This document shows, piece by piece, positions 4,969 through 6,953 of a DNA stretch of 6,953 nucleotides. The notes under the pieces were generated by a model. It was not told the origin of the DNA and did no database searches. It worked only from the letters and a program-made list of their open reading frames with translations. Origin of the DNA: Chlamydia trachomatis. Lineage in GTDB: Bacteria; Chlamydiota; Chlamydiia; Chlamydiales; 2-12-FULL-49-11. The stretch covers positions 1 to 6,953 of the forward strand of contig CAMBTZ010000072.1 in NCBI GenBank assembly GCA_945870925.1, given 5' to 3'. Position 1 is the first letter of the stretch, and each line of letters begins with the position of its first letter. A program made the position numbers and the translations under genes.

Positions 4969-6183
4969 ATGACGCCCAGAATTTACGAAAAAGAAGAACA
5001 TCAAATACCTAAAGAAAAGATTGACCCGGCAGCACTTATTGTTGTTGAGACTCTTAGAAAAGCCGGCCATATCGCATATATTGTCGGGGGATCGGTACGA
5101 GACCTTTTACTGAGTCAGCCTCCAAAAGATTTTGACCTTTCAACTTCTGCGAAACCGGAAGAGATAAAAAAACTTTTTAATCGTTGTTTCTTGATCGGCA
5201 AAAGATTCCGTTTAGCCCATGTGCACATTGGTAATAAAGTTATTGAGGTTGCCACATTTCGCAAAGGAGACAATACAAATGAGTCTCTTATCGTTGAAGA
5301 TAATGAATGGGGAAATGAAGAAGAAGATGTCATGCGCAGGGATTTTACAATCAATGGCCTTTTTTATGATCCTCAAAACGAAACTATTATCGATTATGTT
5401 GACGGTTTTAAAGATGCAAAAAAATCTCTCCTTCGTGCAATAGGCAATCCTTTTGCAAGATTTAAGCAAGATCCTGTACGAATGATCCGTCTCTTAAAAT
5501 TCAGAGCTCGCTTTGGTGTCTCCATTGAAGAGAGCGCAATTACCGCTCTATTTGATTGCCGAAGTGAAATTCTAAAAAGTTCTCAAGCAAGAATTTTAGA
5601 AGAACTTCTTCGGATGCTTGAGTCGGGATTCGGCAATCCCTTTATAAATCTTTTAGCGGAACACGGCTTTTTACCCCTCCTTCTACCGAAACTTTCAGAA
5701 GCATTTGAACACGGTCAGAATGAATTTGTCTCTGAATTTCTAAAAGAAGTCGACAGTATTATCTTAAATGAACCAAAGAAACAACTCTCACGTGCTGTCT
5801 TTTTATCTTCTCTTGTCTTCCCAGTTCTTGAAAAACACCTTAGACTTCTTCATGAAAACAGAGAAAAACCAATGCATCTTGGTGAAATACAGGAAGAGAC
5901 TCACTTTATGATCAGAGACGTTTTTGCTCCTTTTTTAATTTTACCTAAAAAAATCTCATCGGCGATGGTCTCAATCCTCACATCACAATTTAGGTTTACC
6001 CCGCTTGATAAGAAAAAACAGGTTCGACAAAGAATCCCGGCCATCCCCGATTTTAATCTAGCTCTTCAATTTTTTGAACTGCGGAGTCGCATTGAACCCG
6101 GATTGCAAAACCTCTATCAAGAATGGGATTATTTTTGGAAAAAACATCGTGAACGCCCTCCAAAGCGCCCAAGACGTCGATGA
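4969..6183 (+). CDS. pcnB: Poly(A) polymerase I
   Basis: PcnB adds 3' poly(A) tails that mark bacterial RNAs for decay. The 404-residue protein has the class II nucleotidyltransferase head: I-V-G-G-S-V-R-D-L-L (38-47) and the metal-binding D-F-D (54-56) in P-P-K-D-F-D-L-S-T. Next come R-R-D-F-T-I-N-G-L (123-131) and the D-P-V-R-M-I-R-L-L-K-F-R-A-R-F-G neck. The segment L-I-G-K-R-F-R-L-A-H-V (75-85) fits the signature that separates bacterial poly(A) polymerases from CCA-adding enzymes. The acidic stretch N-E-E-E-D before R-R-D-F-T and the very basic tail ending P-P-K-R-P-R-R-R also resemble E. coli PcnB. The start at 4969 leaves room for the usual N-terminal arm; its ribosome site (AAGTAG) is weak. 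TGA overlaps the lpxB ATG, so the two are likely co-translated. Confidence 0.93.
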   Translation: MTPRIYEKEEHQIPKEKIDPAALIVVETLRKAGHIAYIVGGSVRDLLLSQPPKDFDLSTSAKPEEIKKLFNRCFLIGKRFRLAHVHIGNKVIEVATFRKGDNTNESLIVEDNEWGNEEEDVMRRDFTINGLFYDPQNETIIDYVDGFKDAKKSLLRAIGNPFARFKQDPVRMIRLLKFRARFGVSIEESAITALFDCRSEILKSSQARILEELLRMLESGFGNPFINLLAEHGFLPLLLPKLSEAFEHGQNEFVSEFLKEVDSIILNEPKKQLSRAVFLSSLVFPVLEKHLRLLHENREKPMHLGEIQEETHFMIRDVFAPFLILPKKISSAMVSILTSQFRFTPLDKKKQVRQRIPAIPDFNLALQFFELRSRIEPGLQNLYQEWDYFWKKHRERPPKRPRRR

Positions 6184-6953
6184 CTCTGTTTGTTATCGCA
6201 GGAGAACTAAGTGGCGATGCTATTGCTGCAAAAGTTTTAAAACCACTTTCTAAGAATTTTACTATCGAAGGGGTTGTTGGTCCAAAATTAAAAGAGATTG
6301 GGGCTTGCGAACTTTTTTCCATTGAATCCTTTCAAGTAATGGGAATTGTTGACATCCTTAAATCTTTACCTCACTTCCTCATCCTTTTTCAAGAAATTAA
6401 ACGGGCCATTCTAAAAGCAAATCCTAAACTTCTCTTATTAGTTGATAACGCTGAGTTCAGTCTACTCATTGCAAAATCATTACGAAAAAGTGGATTCAAA
6501 GGAAAAATTGTTCAGCTTATATCTCCAAGCGTTTGGGCATGGCGAAAAGGGCGAATCAAAACGCTAGAAAAAAATTTCGACCTTCTGTTATCGATCTTCC
6601 CATTTGAAAAAAAATATTTCAAAGACTCCCCTCTTCCGGTTTATTATGTTGGCCACCCTTTAATAGAAGAACTTAGAGAATTTAATTCTGAAACAAATCT
6701 CTCTTTTTTGAATAATAAGCCACTTATTGCAATATTTCCGGGAAGTCGAAAAAAAGAGACCGAATTAAATCTTCCTTTACACCTAGAAGCTATTAAAAAT
6801 ATAGACTCCCATCAAGTTGCTATCAGCGTCGCATCGCTTAAACTCCTCCCTCTAATTAAAAAAATTCTAAAAAAACATGACATAAAAGCGACACTTGTAT
6901 TTCCTGAAAATCGTTTTGAACTCATGCATAGAGCAGACTTTGCTCTATCTAAA
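6180..6953 (+). CDS. lpxB: Lipid-A-disaccharide synthase, 3' end cut by the window
   Basis: LpxB (glycosyltransferase family 19) joins UDP-diacylglucosamine and lipid X into the lipid A disaccharide at the inner face of the inner membrane. The visible 258 residues, of a usual total near 380, contain A-G-E-L-S-G-D (7-13), V-M-G-I-V-D-I-L (53-60), S-P-S-V-W-A-W-R-K-G-R (115-125), F-P-F-E (140-143), V-G-H-P-L (157-161) and F-P-G-S-R-K-K-E (186-193). By alignment from memory Asp89 corresponds to catalytic Asp98 of E. coli and Arg190 to Arg201. The motif around Asp89 reads D-N-A-E-F-S rather than D-A-P-D-F-N, a divergence close to the active site. The start ATG shares ATGA with the pcnB stop and has no clear ribosome site, so translation is probably coupled. 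The reading frame is open to the last base; the C-terminal domain is outside the window. Confidence 0.94.
   Translation, partial: MTLFVIAGELSGDAIAAKVLKPLSKNFTIEGVVGPKLKEIGACELFSIESFQVMGIVDILKSLPHFLILFQEIKRAILKANPKLLLLVDNAEFSLLIAKSLRKSGFKGKIVQLISPSVWAWRKGRIKTLEKNFDLLLSIFPFEKKYFKDSPLPVYYVGHPLIEELREFNSETNLSFLNNKPLIAIFPGSRKKETELNLPLHLEAIKNIDSHQVAISVASLKLLPLIKKILKKHDIKATLVFPENRFELMHRADFALSK

Noticed and set aside
5115..5469. ORFs in other frames within pcnB, on both strands
   Set aside because: pcnB is fully accounted for by conserved motifs over this stretch. The alternatives have no ribosome site or family feature.
6053..6322. Minus-strand 89-codon ORF across the pcnB/lpxB junction
   Set aside because: It is antisense to two well-supported genes and has no recognisable features.
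1..6953. CRISPR arrays, tRNA genes, insertion sequences, toxin-antitoxin pairs or phage genes
   Set aside because: No spaced direct repeats, cloverleaf sequences, terminal inverted repeats, transposase or phage-like motifs were seen. The window reads as a compact core-genome region.

Overview
The window looks like chromosomal DNA of a member of the Chlamydiota, probably an environmental (amoeba-associated type) lineage rather than Chlamydia itself. The grounds are a 45-residue L36 of the cysteine-free type that closely resembles the chlamydial protein as I remember it, the divergent pair rpmJ-rpsN / rpmH-rnpA, a TyrP-family aromatic amino acid permease, and pcnB directly followed by lpxB, a neighbourhood I also recall from Chlamydia. 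Genus cannot be decided from this sequence. The DNA is AT-rich, with a local GC rise inside one gene (about 3420-3660).

Layout. On the minus strand at the left edge lie rpmJ (327-464) and rpsN (15-320), a two-gene ribosomal protein operon. A 120-bp divergent control region (465-584) separates them from a tightly packed plus-strand run: rpmH (585-737), rnpA (694-1062, best start a GTG inside rpmH), a UvrD/PcrA/Rep-type helicase (1020-2912), a small unknown membrane-like protein (2925-3245) and a Tsr3/DTW-superfamily protein, a putative RNA aminocarboxypropyltransferase (3238-3702). Most junctions overlap (44, 43 and 8 nt); only the 12-nt uvrD/small-ORF gap does not. The run meets a tyrP-like permease (3731-4918, minus) tail to tail with 28 bp between stop codons. 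A 50-bp divergent region (4919-4968) then leads to pcnB, poly(A) polymerase I (4969-6183), whose stop overlaps the start of lpxB (6180 to the window end, C-terminus missing).

How the genes fit together. Much of the window concerns the translation apparatus and RNA handling: ribosomal proteins S14, L36 and L34, the RNase P protein, a probable rRNA/tRNA modification enzyme, and poly(A) polymerase. A repair helicase is embedded by overlap in the RNase P operon. TyrP supplies aromatic amino acids and LpxB makes the lipid A disaccharide. No mobile element, tRNA, rRNA or CRISPR array is visible, and no gene-free stretch exceeds 300 bases.

The observations most worth a second look are a dnaX-type slippery heptamer in the rnpA/uvrD overlap that would shift ribosomes exactly into the uvrD frame, a Tsr3-like protein in a bacterium whose catalytic-region motif reads like the DTW family, overlapping divergent promoters in both divergent gaps, and an LpxB that lacks the long N-terminal extension I recall in Chlamydia and has substitutions next to its catalytic aspartate.
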